Of a stretch of DNA of 44,399 nucleotides, positions 29,799 through 39,973 are shown piece after piece; positions within the stretch are counted from its first letter, which is position 1; every line of letters begins with the position of its first letter. Position numbers and translations under genes: made by a program. This DNA comes from Cytophagales bacterium (GTDB lineage: Bacteria > Bacteroidota > Bacteroidia > Cytophagales > Cytophagaceae): contig JAAFID010000009.1 in NCBI GenBank assembly GCA_013297765.1, forward strand, positions 1 to 44,399, read 5' to 3'. The notes below the pieces were generated by a model, which was given only the letters and a program-made list of their open reading frames with translations, did not search any database and was not told the DNA's origin.

Positions 29799-32642
29799 CT
29801 AATGCTGTGCAGGGCTGCTGGGCGAACTACTGCCGCCTGCAAATTTTTTAATATTGTAGGTAAGTGTAAGCATGTAGTAACGCTGCAATACTTGCGTGCG
29901 GTTGTCTTCCGTATAAGTTTCAGTCACTGTGCGGCTGGCACTGTTATTTTGATTCAGTAAATCAAATACAGTAAGCCTTATTTCTGCCATTTGCGATTTT
30001 AAAAATTTATAACCGATACCAGCATTCCACAACCAAAAATTTTGATTGTACGCCGCACCTAGTCCTGTATAAAGCGTGTTGTTTATATCGCTACTAAGTA
30101 CCAAGCCTCGCCACGGCAACCAGTTTGCCTTAAGGGAAGCAGTTGAAAAATAATAATTATTGTTCAACTGCGGCTGAATAGAATTTTCAATAATATTGTA
30201 ATTGGGGCTGTAGGAAACATTGAAGTCTATTTTCTGACTTATATTGCTGCCTATGCCCACACTACCATTAATATTGTAGTTATTGGAATGGTTGCTCACT
30301 TGATTGATTAGACCTGGGGTTCGGGTATAGTTAAATCCAGCATTTAGGTTTAGGTTGCTTTTGATAATTTTGATGGGCATGCTGTAATTTATAAAGGTTC
30401 TATAGTTCCAGTACCCAGCCAAATTAACTGGTTTGGTCAGTTGAGAACCTCTTTTCAGCATTATGCCTTGGGGCAGCATGGTGTCTTTTGGGGCTATCAA
30501 TGTAGCATTTGCAATATAGTTTGTGCTGATGTTTCCACCCATAAATATAAAAAATGAAGTGCCTTTTTCTACCTTGCTGATGTTGTACCTAGCCATGATA
30601 AAATTTGAATACTCTTGCACCAAATCTGGATTGCCCGAGGTGAGCGAAAGCGGATTAGCATTATTTACCACATTTTGCAATTGTGTTACTGAAGGGGCAT
30701 TGGTATTGGTGCGGTAATACATTCGTAGATTTCCCTTATTGTCAAAATTGTATTGGTACATGGCTGTAGGCAATATGTTTTCAAATTTCTTTTTTACCTC
30801 TAGCACCAAAGGAAAAGTCTGCTGGCTAGACAGGTTTACTGTTTGATAGTTTGCTCCAAAATTGAAATTGTACTTTGCCCCTTTTTGCCTATAACTGAGC
30901 CCACCCGATTGAGTGGTAATGTTATTCACAAAATTATTGGAAAGCTGCGTATCTAAAAGGTTGTAAGATTGTGTGGCACTGTCATATTTATTGGTCAATT
31001 GGTTCGATATATTTCTATTCCATGATGGGCTGTACGAAAATTGTAATGAACCAACCTTGCTTATCGGCTCGGTGTATGAAATGTTGGTATTGTAGGTATT
31101 GCCTTTGGATGTTGCTACTGCCTGCTGGTTTACAGCCTGTGTCGTAATGGCATTTGCTACATAAAAACGATTCAACGCATTTAGATCATTGTCTGCATCT
31201 CTAGTATTGATGGTGGTTCCCAAATTCAAGGTAAATGTCCTACCATTTTTTTTAAATTTGTGGTTGTACATCGCATTGTTTGAAAAATTAATTGCATCTG
31301 AGGTGGCTCCATAATCATTGGCAGTGCTGTTCAGCAAGCTATTATTGCCTAGTGTAGTAGTCCCGTTGGTCAAGCTATTGGCATACGATTTTTGATAACT
31401 GACCTGTGGGGTAATGAGAATGGTATTATTGGTATCTATATTGTATTCCCAGCGAGCATTAAATCTATGGTTTAGATTATTGCTGGCATTGGTATTTTCT
31501 TGGTTAAAATACTGATTCGTACCATCGGGCAAATAGTAAAATCGTTTGGTAATACCGCCTGTAACATTGACTGATTTATTAAAAAAATAACTTGCCGTTA
31601 CATTTATTTTCTTGCCCCAAGTATCGGTATAATTAATACCATAAGCATGGGTAGTATTGATGCCCCCAGCTTGCCCTACCATAAAATTATTGGCTGGTCC
31701 GCCACCGCCCGGGCCTCCCCTACCTGGTCCGCCACCACCTGGCCTACCGCCACCACCCTGCCCACCTCGCTGCCCACCAGCATTGATACCAGACAGGTCT
31801 TGTGAAGAAAAATTTTGTTGATTTACATTGTTGCTCTGCCCTACCAACGATATGCGTTTGGTCTTATCGAACGAATTGTAGCTGCCCCCCAAAGCAAATC
31901 TATCATCTGTGCCGTAACCTGCATATACTCTACCAAACTGTCCATTGCTCATACCAGGCTTGGTGGTAATGTTGATGCTCTTTTCGGTATTGCCATCATT
32001 AAAACCCGACAATCTTGATTGATCATTCATGCGGTCAAACACCTGCACCTTATCTATGGCATCAGCAGGAATATTTTTAAGTGCCATAGAGGCATCGCTT
32101 CCAAAAAATTCTTTCCCATCGACCAATACTTTTTTAATATCTTCGCCCTGGGCCTTCACAGTACCATTTTCTAGGGTCACTCCAGGCATTTTGGTAATCA
32201 GGTCTTGGGCATTGGCATCTGGGTTTACCTTGTATGCACGGGCATTATACTCTGTAGTGTCGCCTTTTTGTTTAGACCGCACTTCTAGCCCTTCCACTTT
32301 CACCTCTTTCAGCACACGGGCATCGGCCTCTAAAGCCAATACACCCAAATCTGTTTTACTGCTAGTTACATTGATATTTTTACTTAAACTTTTATAGCCT
32401 ATAAAATCAGATTGAAGAAAATATTGGGTAGATTTTAAATTTATAAAAATGAATTTACCCGCCGTGTCGCTCACTACTGCCATTCGGTCTAGTGTATCAG
32501 AAACGTTGGTAAGCCTTAACACAACACCTACCTGTGGCGACTTGCCTTCTGCATCTATCAACCTACCCATAAGGCTAGATTGCTGTGCTATTGCCACCGA
32601 GCAGTAAACACATAAAAAGAAAATTGAGTACAAAAATTTCAT
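29799..32642 (-). CDS. Outer-membrane beta-barrel / TonB-dependent receptor-like protein
   Basis: Signal peptide; CarboxypepD_reg-like SSLMGRLIDAEGKSPQVGVVLRL; plug-like DLITKMPGVTLENGTVKAQGEDIKKVLVDGKEFFGSDASMALKNIPADAIDKVQVFDR; long beta-barrel region. Confidence 0.92.
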   Translation of the reverse strand: MKFLYSIFFLCVYCSVAIAQQSSLMGRLIDAEGKSPQVGVVLRLTNVSDTLDRMAVVSDTAGKFIFINLKSTQYFLQSDFIGYKSLSKNINVTSSKTDLGVLALEADARVLKEVKVEGLEVRSKQKGDTTEYNARAYKVNPDANAQDLITKMPGVTLENGTVKAQGEDIKKVLVDGKEFFGSDASMALKNIPADAIDKVQVFDRMNDQSRLSGFNDGNTEKSINITTKPGMSNGQFGRVYAGYGTDDRFALGGSYNSFDKTKRISLVGQSNNVNQQNFSSQDLSGINAGGQRGGQGGGGRPGGGGPGRGGPGGGGPANNFMVGQAGGINTTHAYGINYTDTWGKKINVTASYFFNKSVNVTGGITKRFYYLPDGTNQYFNQENTNASNNLNHRFNARWEYNIDTNNTILITPQVSYQKSYANSLTNGTTTLGNNSLLNSTANDYGATSDAINFSNNAMYNHKFKKNGRTFTLNLGTTINTRDADNDLNALNRFYVANAITTQAVNQQAVATSKGNTYNTNISYTEPISKVGSLQFSYSPSWNRNISNQLTNKYDSATQSYNLLDTQLSNNFVNNITTQSGGLSYRQKGAKYNFNFGANYQTVNLSSQQTFPLVLEVKKKFENILPTAMYQYNFDNKGNLRMYYRTNTNAPSVTQLQNVVNNANPLSLTSGNPDLVQEYSNFIMARYNISKVEKGTSFFIFMGGNISTNYIANATLIAPKDTMLPQGIMLKRGSQLTKPVNLAGYWNYRTFINYSMPIKIIKSNLNLNAGFNYTRTPGLINQVSNHSNNYNINGSVGIGSNISQKIDFNVSYSPNYNIIENSIQPQLNNNYYFSTASLKANWLPWRGLVLSSDINNTLYTGLGAAYNQNFWLWNAGIGYKFLKSQMAEIRLTVFDLLNQNNSASRTVTETYTEDNRTQVLQRYYMLTLTYNIKKFAGGSSSPSSPAQH

Positions 32643-32820
32643 CTAGCAATTTATACAACCATTACCAAAACAATTGAAAAAATAGATGTATCAACGACAA
32701 ATAATAGAAGAAAAGGGCAAATTGATAGATTCAAGAAATAGCAAATAGCAATGTAAATTACAGCAAAAGCTATTGCAATCTAAAAGTGGAAGTGCTAAAT
32801 TGTTGCAAAGCCAAGTAACC

Positions 32821-33363
32821 ATGACCGATAAAAACATACTCCTCTCTGAACCTTTTTTGGCAGATGCTCATTTTTCTCGCTCGGTAGTATTACTGTGCGA
32901 ACGCAACCAAGAGGGGGCTATGGGTCTAGTGCTAAACAAACCTACAGAAATACAAGTAGGCGAGGTAGTGGCAGAACTGATAGATTTTGAAGACAAAATA
33001 TATGTTGGGGGGCCTGTAGCACAAAACACGTTGCACTTTATACACCGCTACCCTAATCGAATAGAGGGCGACATCCCTCTCATGAAAAATCTATACTGGG
33101 GCGGCAATATCAATGATCTATTGTACAAATTAAAAAATAGAGAAATAGGCACCGAAGACATTCGTTTTTTTCTAGGCTACTCGGGCTGGCACAACGGGCA
33201 ACTAGACGAGGAACTAAAAGAAAATGCCTGGATAGAAAGCCAAGCCACTACAGAAATGATATTTGAAAATTTACCTCAAGATTTGTGGCGGGTATTATTA
33301 AAAAATATGGGCGGCAAGTATAAAGAACTGGCCAACTACCCTATCGACCCTAGAATGAATTGA
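32821..33363 (+). CDS. YqgE/AlgH family protein
   Basis: NILLSEPFLADAHFSRSVVLLCERNQEGAMGLVLNKPTE ... IYVGGPVAQNTLHFIHRYP ... FFLGYSGWHNGQLDEELKENAWI. ATG at 32821 chosen over the upstream non-ATG start. Confidence 0.93.
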   Translation: MTDKNILLSEPFLADAHFSRSVVLLCERNQEGAMGLVLNKPTEIQVGEVVAELIDFEDKIYVGGPVAQNTLHFIHRYPNRIEGDIPLMKNLYWGGNINDLLYKLKNREIGTEDIRFFLGYSGWHNGQLDEELKENAWIESQATTEMIFENLPQDLWRVLLKNMGGKYKELANYPIDPRMN

Positions 33364-33437
33364 GCAATACAAACATTATTTATAATATTAATTCTATTTA
33401 CAAACCAATTGATCAATGGTTATTCCAATTAAAACAA

Positions 33438-33445
33438 TATTTTTG
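33438..33445 (+). promoter_or_regulatory. Possible Bacteroidota -7 element upstream of the DUF349 gene
   Basis: TATTTTTG matches TAnnTTTG, 18 nt before the ATG at 33464; no well-spaced -33 TTTG seen. Confidence 0.35.
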
Positions 33446-33463
33446 CTTTAGAAACTTTAGCGT

Positions 33464-35254
33464 ATGACAAATTATAACACTACCGCCACCACTTTGCAAA
33501 ATACATCTACTAACGAAGAAAATTTTGCAGAAGATAACGATGCCATAGATTTGAGTAAATCTAGCAAAGCAGAACTGCTACAAATGCTACAAGACCTCAA
33601 ATTGGAAGAAGGTGCATCAAAAGCCAACGCAATGCTGAAACAAATCAAATTTAGTTTTGACCAATTGGTAGAAGTTGAAAAAGAAATAGCCTTGCAGCAT
33701 TATCTATCAGAGGGGGGAGACCGTACAGATTTTGAATTTAAGAAAGAAGAAATTCAGCAAAAATTTGAAAAATTGCACGATACGCTAAAAGAAAAAATAT
33801 CCAGCATTTTCTCAAATGCAGAAAAAGAAAAAGAAAAAAATTTAGCAACAAAAAAACACATTCTAGACCAACTGCGAGAATTGATTGCTAAAGAAGAAAC
33901 AAATGAAAGCATTATTGCCCTGAAAGAATATCAAGAGCAGTGGCGAAAAATAGGGGCTGTACCCAATGTAGCACACCAAGAGCTATGGCAAAACTATACT
34001 GCCCTTATCGATCGGTTTTACAACAACAGAACTATCTATTTTGAGCTAAAAGAGCTAGATAGAAAGAAAAATTACGAGTCTAAAGTAGAACTAGTAGATA
34101 AAGCCGAAAAACTTTTACAACACGAATCTATCAACCACGCCGTACGTGAATTGAAAAACTTGCACGATGAGTATAAGTCTATAGGCCCAGTACCCAAAGA
34201 GCAGCAAGAAACCTTATGGCAAAAATTCAAAGATATTTCTGACAAAATATACGAGAAGCGAACCGAATACTTGAAAGAAATAAAAACAAAACAAGACCAA
34301 GCACTTGTATTAAAAGAACAATTGCTCGAACGTCTTCAAGCCTTGGCTACCTACCAATCGGATAGAATTGATGATTGGAAAATAAAAACCGCAGAGTTAC
34401 TAGCACTGCAAGAAGAATGGAAACTAATTGGCAATGTTCCTTTTGAAGTCTCTAAAGAAATATCAAAAAAATTCTGGGCTGCAGGAAAAGCCTATTTTGC
34501 TAATAAAGAAGCATTCTTCCATATTTTAGAAGCCAAAAAACAAAAAAATCTAGAACTAAAAATCGCCCTTTGCGAGCAAGCAGAAGCCCTACAGCACAAC
34601 GAAGACTTAGTAAATACTACCAATACCTTCAAAGAGTTGCAAAAACAATGGGACAAAATAGGCAGTGTACCCATCAAACAGAAAGAAGCTATTTTCTTAA
34701 GATTTAAAAAAGCCTGCGATGCATTCTTTCAAAAGAAACGAGATATTTTTACTGAACAAGAGAGACAATACGAAACCAACTTGACTCAAAAACTTGCTAT
34801 ATGCGAGCAAATAGAAACTCTAGCAAAAGAAGGCAAGCAAGATGAGGCCGAGTTGCGCAACCTGCAATTACAATACAATGCTATAGGCTTTGTGCCTAAA
34901 GATAAAATCAAGCAAGTGTATGACAAATACAATGAAGCCATCAACGCCTTTATAGCATCTATAGACACCAATAGCGATGGCAAAAAAAATGCAGACCTAA
35001 AACTATCGCTAGAAATATCTGCCTTGAAAAACTCGCCAGATGCCGAAAAGAAAATTATGAAAAGAGAAGGCGATGTGATTAAGCAAATAAATACCTTGAA
35101 AGGCGAAATAGATCAGTACGCTACCAATATGGAGTTTTTTGGACGCTCGGCTACCGCTGAAAAAATGAAAAAAGAAATCCAAGCAAAAATAGATGAAGCC
35201 AAAGTAGAATTGAAAAAACTAGAATCACAATTGAAAATAATTAAACAATCGTAA
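33464..35254 (+). CDS. DUF349 repeat-containing protein
   Basis: Repeated coiled-coil units ending in W...IGxVP: LKEYQEQWRKIGAVPN, LHDEYKSIGPVPKEQQETLWQKFK, LQEEWKLIGNVP, LQKQWDKIGSVPIKQKEAIFLRFKKACDAFF. Confidence 0.92.
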   Translation: MTNYNTTATTLQNTSTNEENFAEDNDAIDLSKSSKAELLQMLQDLKLEEGASKANAMLKQIKFSFDQLVEVEKEIALQHYLSEGGDRTDFEFKKEEIQQKFEKLHDTLKEKISSIFSNAEKEKEKNLATKKHILDQLRELIAKEETNESIIALKEYQEQWRKIGAVPNVAHQELWQNYTALIDRFYNNRTIYFELKELDRKKNYESKVELVDKAEKLLQHESINHAVRELKNLHDEYKSIGPVPKEQQETLWQKFKDISDKIYEKRTEYLKEIKTKQDQALVLKEQLLERLQALATYQSDRIDDWKIKTAELLALQEEWKLIGNVPFEVSKEISKKFWAAGKAYFANKEAFFHILEAKKQKNLELKIALCEQAEALQHNEDLVNTTNTFKELQKQWDKIGSVPIKQKEAIFLRFKKACDAFFQKKRDIFTEQERQYETNLTQKLAICEQIETLAKEGKQDEAELRNLQLQYNAIGFVPKDKIKQVYDKYNEAINAFIASIDTNSDGKKNADLKLSLEISALKNSPDAEKKIMKREGDVIKQINTLKGEIDQYATNMEFFGRSATAEKMKKEIQAKIDEAKVELKKLESQLKIIKQS

Positions 35255-35348
35255 TACGAACAAGTAGCTAAAAATCAAATTTTTATACAGATAAATAAAG
35301 ATTAAAGAAAATATTTTTAATGATGGGAAAAATAAAATCACCAAATGT

Positions 35349-35379
35349 TTTGTTATTTAAAATTGTAAAACTAGTTTTG
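35349..35379 (+). promoter_or_regulatory. Bacteroidota-type promoter for tRNA-Thr
   Basis: TTTG (35349-35352), 19 nt spacer, TAGTTTTG (35372-35379) = TTTG-N19-TAnnTTTG, ending 17 nt before the tRNA. Confidence 0.7.
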
Positions 35380-35396
35380 CACTCGCTTTAACAAAA

Positions 35397-35469
<73 letters not shown>

Positions 35470-35478
35470 CTTATATCT

Positions 35479-35515
35479 AGGTTTACAATTAAAATTATTG
35501 TAAACCTTTTTTTTT
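35479..35515 (+). terminator. Rho-independent terminator downstream of tRNA-Thr
   Basis: AGGTTTACAAT-taaaatt-ATTGTAAACCT followed by a T-run: perfect 11-bp stem with U tract. Confidence 0.88.
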
Positions 35516-35727
35516 GCATTTTTTATCATTTTTAGCAAGCTGATAACATAGCTTAAATAATTATCTGTAAATTGTTTAATAATTGTAGAAAGTTTTAAAA
35601 AATAGCTAATTTGCTACTAAATACATATTAGTTTCAGTATGATTAATTCATAAAAAAATAAACATAACTTTATTATAAAACCCAAAAATTAAACCAATAT
35701 ATTTTTTTAATTAATTTCAATTAGCTC

Positions 35728-36663
35728 ATGGTCAAATACTTTATTATACTTTTCATGTGTATAATTCCTATAATCGGATGGGGACAAACTGCAGAACAAT
35801 ACATTGAACTGGCCAACAAAAAACAAAAAGAAGGCAAAAGTAAAGAAGCGGTTAATTTATATTCCAAAGCTATAGGAATCTGTAAAGATAGCAGCCAGTA
35901 TTTTATTAAAAGATCACATGCCTATTTGACCTTAGGGTTATCTGTTGAAGCTTTTGATGATATCAATACAGCTATAAAATTAAAGCCAAAAAATGCAGAA
36001 GCATATATGATGAGGGGCTACATCTATTATATCTTAAAAAAAGCCGACAAATCAATAATAGATTATACCACTACTATTGAGTATGCGCCCACTGATTCCA
36101 TGAAAGCTTTTGCTTATACCAACAGGGCAAGTGCTAAAATATTGAATAGAGATTTCGTGGGTTGCCAAACAGATTGTAAGCAATCCCTATTGTTAGACAG
36201 TCTCAATATTGGTGCTTTAAATAATTTGGCAATGTCAATGGATGAATTAGGGAGAGGAAAGGAAGCTATTGAATATTTGGAAAAAATAATAAAAATAGAT
36301 TCGAATGCCACGTTTGCCCTTATGAACATTGGCTACAAACTTTCAGAAGAAAGCAAATTTAAAGAAGCTTTAGCGTATTACAATAAAGCAATAAATGCAG
36401 GTTTTAAAGAAGCATATGTGTTTAACAACCGAGGTTATTCAAGACTTAAACTAGGCGATATTGATGGTGCTAAAGAAGATATTAATAAGTCATTAAAATT
36501 AGACCCATCAAATTCATATGCTTATAGAAATTTAGGATATGTGAATCAAGCACAAGGGAAAATAGTAAAAGCCTGTGAAAACTGGAATGACGCAGTAAAA
36601 TATGGTTTTACAAAATATTACGGTAAAGAAGTTGAAGAATTATTAAAAAAACATTGCTTATAA
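35728..36663 (+). CDS. Exported tetratricopeptide repeat protein
   Basis: Signal peptide VKYFIILFMCIIPIIGWGQ; TPR units such as AEAYMMRGYIYYILKKADKSIIDYTTTIEYAP and SYAYRNLGYVNQAQGKIVKACENWNDAVKYG. Confidence 0.92.
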   Translation: MVKYFIILFMCIIPIIGWGQTAEQYIELANKKQKEGKSKEAVNLYSKAIGICKDSSQYFIKRSHAYLTLGLSVEAFDDINTAIKLKPKNAEAYMMRGYIYYILKKADKSIIDYTTTIEYAPTDSMKAFAYTNRASAKILNRDFVGCQTDCKQSLLLDSLNIGALNNLAMSMDELGRGKEAIEYLEKIIKIDSNATFALMNIGYKLSEESKFKEALAYYNKAINAGFKEAYVFNNRGYSRLKLGDIDGAKEDINKSLKLDPSNSYAYRNLGYVNQAQGKIVKACENWNDAVKYGFTKYYGKEVEELLKKHCL

Positions 36664-36682
36664 ACCTAGTAATTAATACTTT

Positions 36683-39600
36683 ATGATTTTAAGATTTAAA
36701 ATTTTAATTGGAATATTTTTATATTCTATCCATTTATTTGCTCAAGTATCAAAACCTATTGATTCTTATGAAATATTTAATACAATTGAAGAGCTAAGTA
36801 AGCAATCTAAATATGAGGAAATAATACAGGAATTAGATAAAATAGACCGCAATGATTCTAATTATGTAGCCAGTTTGCTTGAAAAATCGGTGTACTATAT
36901 TCAATTGAAAAAATATGATGATGCTATCAAACAATGTTTATTAGGTTTAAAATTTAAATCAAATTACAGACATAAATTAATTATAAATCAAGCGGTGTCT
37001 TTAAAATTGCTTAATAAACATGAAGAGGCATTAAAAGTTATTGAGAATGGCTTAAAAACATATCCAAATAACAACTTGTTATGGTACAATAAAGGCAATA
37101 TTTACACCAATATGGGCAAACATAAGGAAGCATTGGAGATGTATAAAAAATCACTATTGCTGAATCCATTTTACCCAAGTTGCCATTTAAGTTTAGGATT
37201 GATTGCACTTGAAGAAGGTAAAATTACTCAAGCTATGCTGGCACTCAATATGTTTTTAATATTAGAACCTGCTACTAATCGATCTTTGGGGGTATTAAAA
37301 AAACTTGACGAAGCGGTATCATCAAAATATGAATTAAATGTAAAAAATATTGAATTATCAGATCAAGGTGATGATTTCTCAGATTTGGATATGATTATAA
37401 CCAACTATGCTGCATTGGCCAAAAATTATAAAACCCCTATTAAACTAGATTTAGCAATTGCAAAACAAAATTATGCAATGCTCTCAAAACTAGAATACAA
37501 CAAAAATGAACAAGGCTTTTGGATGCAAACCTATGTACCATTTTTTAAAGCACTTTACACTGAAAACAAATATGCAGAATTTACTTATTACACTTTACAA
37601 TCTAGCGGTACCGAATACCATCAAACACTAATCAATAAAAATAAAGAGTTGTTATTAAAATTTAAAGATTGGGCAGCAATCAATATAAATAATATACAGA
37701 AGACCAGAACAATCACTTTAAATAACAAAGTCGTTCAAGCAAATTGCAAATACAATTCAAGCAATAAATTAATAGAAAGTGTAGGTGCAATAAACACTGC
37801 AGGAAAAGAGGTGGGGTATTATGAATACTACCAAAATAACGGAGCCATGCGTGCATTTGGAAATTTTAACAATAATGGTGAAAAAGATGGGCTATGGAAA
37901 TATTTTTACTACAATGGAGAGCTGCACCAAGATATAAACTACACAGCAGGCAAAGAAAATGGTAAGTACAGGGTATATTTTGAAGATGGTGTATTGAAAA
38001 AAGAAGGTGAATGTATAAATGGCAATTATGAAGGGCTTGAAAAAGAATACAATGCAGCAGGAATATTAATAGGGAAATCTAATTATAAGAACAACAAAAA
38101 TGAAGGTGCTATAATTATAAATCATGATTTTAATGCCAATGCTAAAAAATTCGAAGGAAAATTTAGCGATGGAGAATTGAATGACACCCTGTATGAATAT
38201 TACGACAACGGAAAAATTAAAAATTATAAAATAATGGTAAAGGGCAAGAAAAATGGCCCAGAGAAACAATTCTATAGAAATGGAAACATTTATACAGAAT
38301 TTGTAAATATAAATGACTTAAAAAGTGGAAATTATAAAATATATCATGAAAATGGCAAACTAAAAGAAGAAGGAAATTATGTTGCAGACATGTTGGTAGG
38401 TCCATTTAAAAGTTTTCATAACAATGGAACTATAGAAGATGAAGGTGTTTATAATGAAAAAGGGAAAGCAGAAGGAGTAAGAAAATACTATGATAGTGAC
38501 GGGAAAATATACAACGAAGTAGAATACCTTAAAGATGAAATTATCAGTTACAAATATTTTGACAAAGACGGCAAGATATTAAAGGATGAAAAGCGAAAAA
38601 AAGGCTCATTTAATTATACAGGATATTTTCCCGAGGGAAATAAAAAACTTGAAGGGGTATATACTGATAAAGGAAAAGTAGGCAGTTGGAAATATTACGA
38701 TGAATATGGTAATGTGACTACTGAAGAAAATTTTAATTCATTAGGTGAACTTGATGGAGTTGTGAAAAATTATTATCCTGGAAATATATTAAAAGACATT
38801 ACTCAATATAAAAATGGTATAGAAGACGGATATTATGTAAAATACCATGAGAATGGTAAAAAGAAATCCGAAGGATATATGATCAATGGTTCAGCTCAAG
38901 GATATTGGCAATATTATAATGGTGATGAAATTTTAGAAACTAAAAAATACTATTCTGGAGGACAACAGCATGGATATCAGCAATTTTTTGCATGTACAGG
39001 GGTATTGACAAATGAAGAATATTTTGAAAATGGCATGAAAACGAAAATCATTTATTACGATACCCTTAATGCTGTAACTCAAGAAATCATACTGCCTAAT
39101 GGTACTGGGGAAATTAAAATGAGTTATAACAACAATGCACCAAGAATGAAAGGACAATATATTTTAGGTTTGCAACATGGTGATTTTAAATGGTACTATT
39201 ATAATGGCAAACTAAGAATGGGCGGTATGTTTCTTAATGATAAAGAGACTGGTAATTGGAAATGGTATAATGAAGCAGGACTATTAATCACCGAAGGAAA
39301 TTATGAAGATGGCAAGAAAACCGGCAAGTGGTTATATTATCACGACAATGGTAAATTAAAACAATCAACATATTATCAAAACAACAAGGTGCAAGGAGAG
39401 CAAGTGTGGTATCATGAAAATGGAAAAGTTGACGTAAGCAAAACTTATATTGATAATGATGAAGAAGGAAAATCATTTGCATTTGATGATAGTGGTGAAC
39501 TTCAAATTATGCGCTATTACAAAAAAGGTATTCTAGTTGGCTACTCTTATTATGATAAAAATGGACAGTTGGTACCTAATATTAACGTATCAAATGGTAA

Positions 39601-39973
39601 TTACAAAGTACTTTCATATTATAAAAGTGGTAAAAAAGGAAGAGAACATGAAGTGCTCAATGGACAATTCACCAAAACTTATTCAGAATATAACTCTAGC
39701 GGTGTTCTTTGTGAATCAATAAATTATAAATTTGGGGAGTATGATGGAAAATGTTTAAAATACTATACAAACAATGTTTTAAAATCAGATGAGTATTATA
39801 CCATAGGAGAATTAAATGGAAAATGTAAATACTATTATGCTAATGGACAAATAGAAAAAGAGCTGAATTACAAATTTGGATATTTGCATGGTAAGGCGAT
39901 TTATTATGCTAATAATGGAGCAATTAAACTTACACAAACATATTATTCAGGTGTCGTTTTAAATGAAAAATAA
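36683..39973 (+). CDS. Exported TPR plus YwqK/MORN-like repeat protein (1096 aa)
   Basis: Signal peptide FKILIGIFLYSIHLFAQ; N-terminal TPRs (NNLLWYNKGNIYTNMGKHKEALEMYKKSLLLNP); then many YYxNGxLxxxxxYxxGxxxGxxxxY units. Confidence 0.88.
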   Translation: MILRFKILIGIFLYSIHLFAQVSKPIDSYEIFNTIEELSKQSKYEEIIQELDKIDRNDSNYVASLLEKSVYYIQLKKYDDAIKQCLLGLKFKSNYRHKLIINQAVSLKLLNKHEEALKVIENGLKTYPNNNLLWYNKGNIYTNMGKHKEALEMYKKSLLLNPFYPSCHLSLGLIALEEGKITQAMLALNMFLILEPATNRSLGVLKKLDEAVSSKYELNVKNIELSDQGDDFSDLDMIITNYAALAKNYKTPIKLDLAIAKQNYAMLSKLEYNKNEQGFWMQTYVPFFKALYTENKYAEFTYYTLQSSGTEYHQTLINKNKELLLKFKDWAAININNIQKTRTITLNNKVVQANCKYNSSNKLIESVGAINTAGKEVGYYEYYQNNGAMRAFGNFNNNGEKDGLWKYFYYNGELHQDINYTAGKENGKYRVYFEDGVLKKEGECINGNYEGLEKEYNAAGILIGKSNYKNNKNEGAIIINHDFNANAKKFEGKFSDGELNDTLYEYYDNGKIKNYKIMVKGKKNGPEKQFYRNGNIYTEFVNINDLKSGNYKIYHENGKLKEEGNYVADMLVGPFKSFHNNGTIEDEGVYNEKGKAEGVRKYYDSDGKIYNEVEYLKDEIISYKYFDKDGKILKDEKRKKGSFNYTGYFPEGNKKLEGVYTDKGKVGSWKYYDEYGNVTTEENFNSLGELDGVVKNYYPGNILKDITQYKNGIEDGYYVKYHENGKKKSEGYMINGSAQGYWQYYNGDEILETKKYYSGGQQHGYQQFFACTGVLTNEEYFENGMKTKIIYYDTLNAVTQEIILPNGTGEIKMSYNNNAPRMKGQYILGLQHGDFKWYYYNGKLRMGGMFLNDKETGNWKWYNEAGLLITEGNYEDGKKTGKWLYYHDNGKLKQSTYYQNNKVQGEQVWYHENGKVDVSKTYIDNDEEGKSFAFDDSGELQIMRYYKKGILVGYSYYDKNGQLVPNINVSNGNYKVLSYYKSGKKGREHEVLNGQFTKTYSEYNSSGVLCESINYKFGEYDGKCLKYYTNNVLKSDEYYTIGELNGKCKYYYANGQIEKELNYKFGYLHGKAIYYANNGAIKLTQTYYSGVVLNEK
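37778..39970 (+). repeat. Array of about 23-aa YwqK/MORN-like coding repeats
   Basis: For example NGELHQDINYTAGKENGKYRVYFEDGVLKKEGECINGNYEG, NGKLRMGGMFLNDKETGNWKWYNEAGLLITEGNYEDGKKTGKWLYYHDNGKLKQ. About 28-31 units by eye; degenerate at DNA level. Confidence 0.85.

Noticed and set aside
36683-39973. Calling the MORN/YwqK protein a toxin-antitoxin antitoxin
   Set aside because: It has a signal peptide, a TPR domain and over 1000 residues, with no toxin-like partner adjacent; the family name alone is insufficient.
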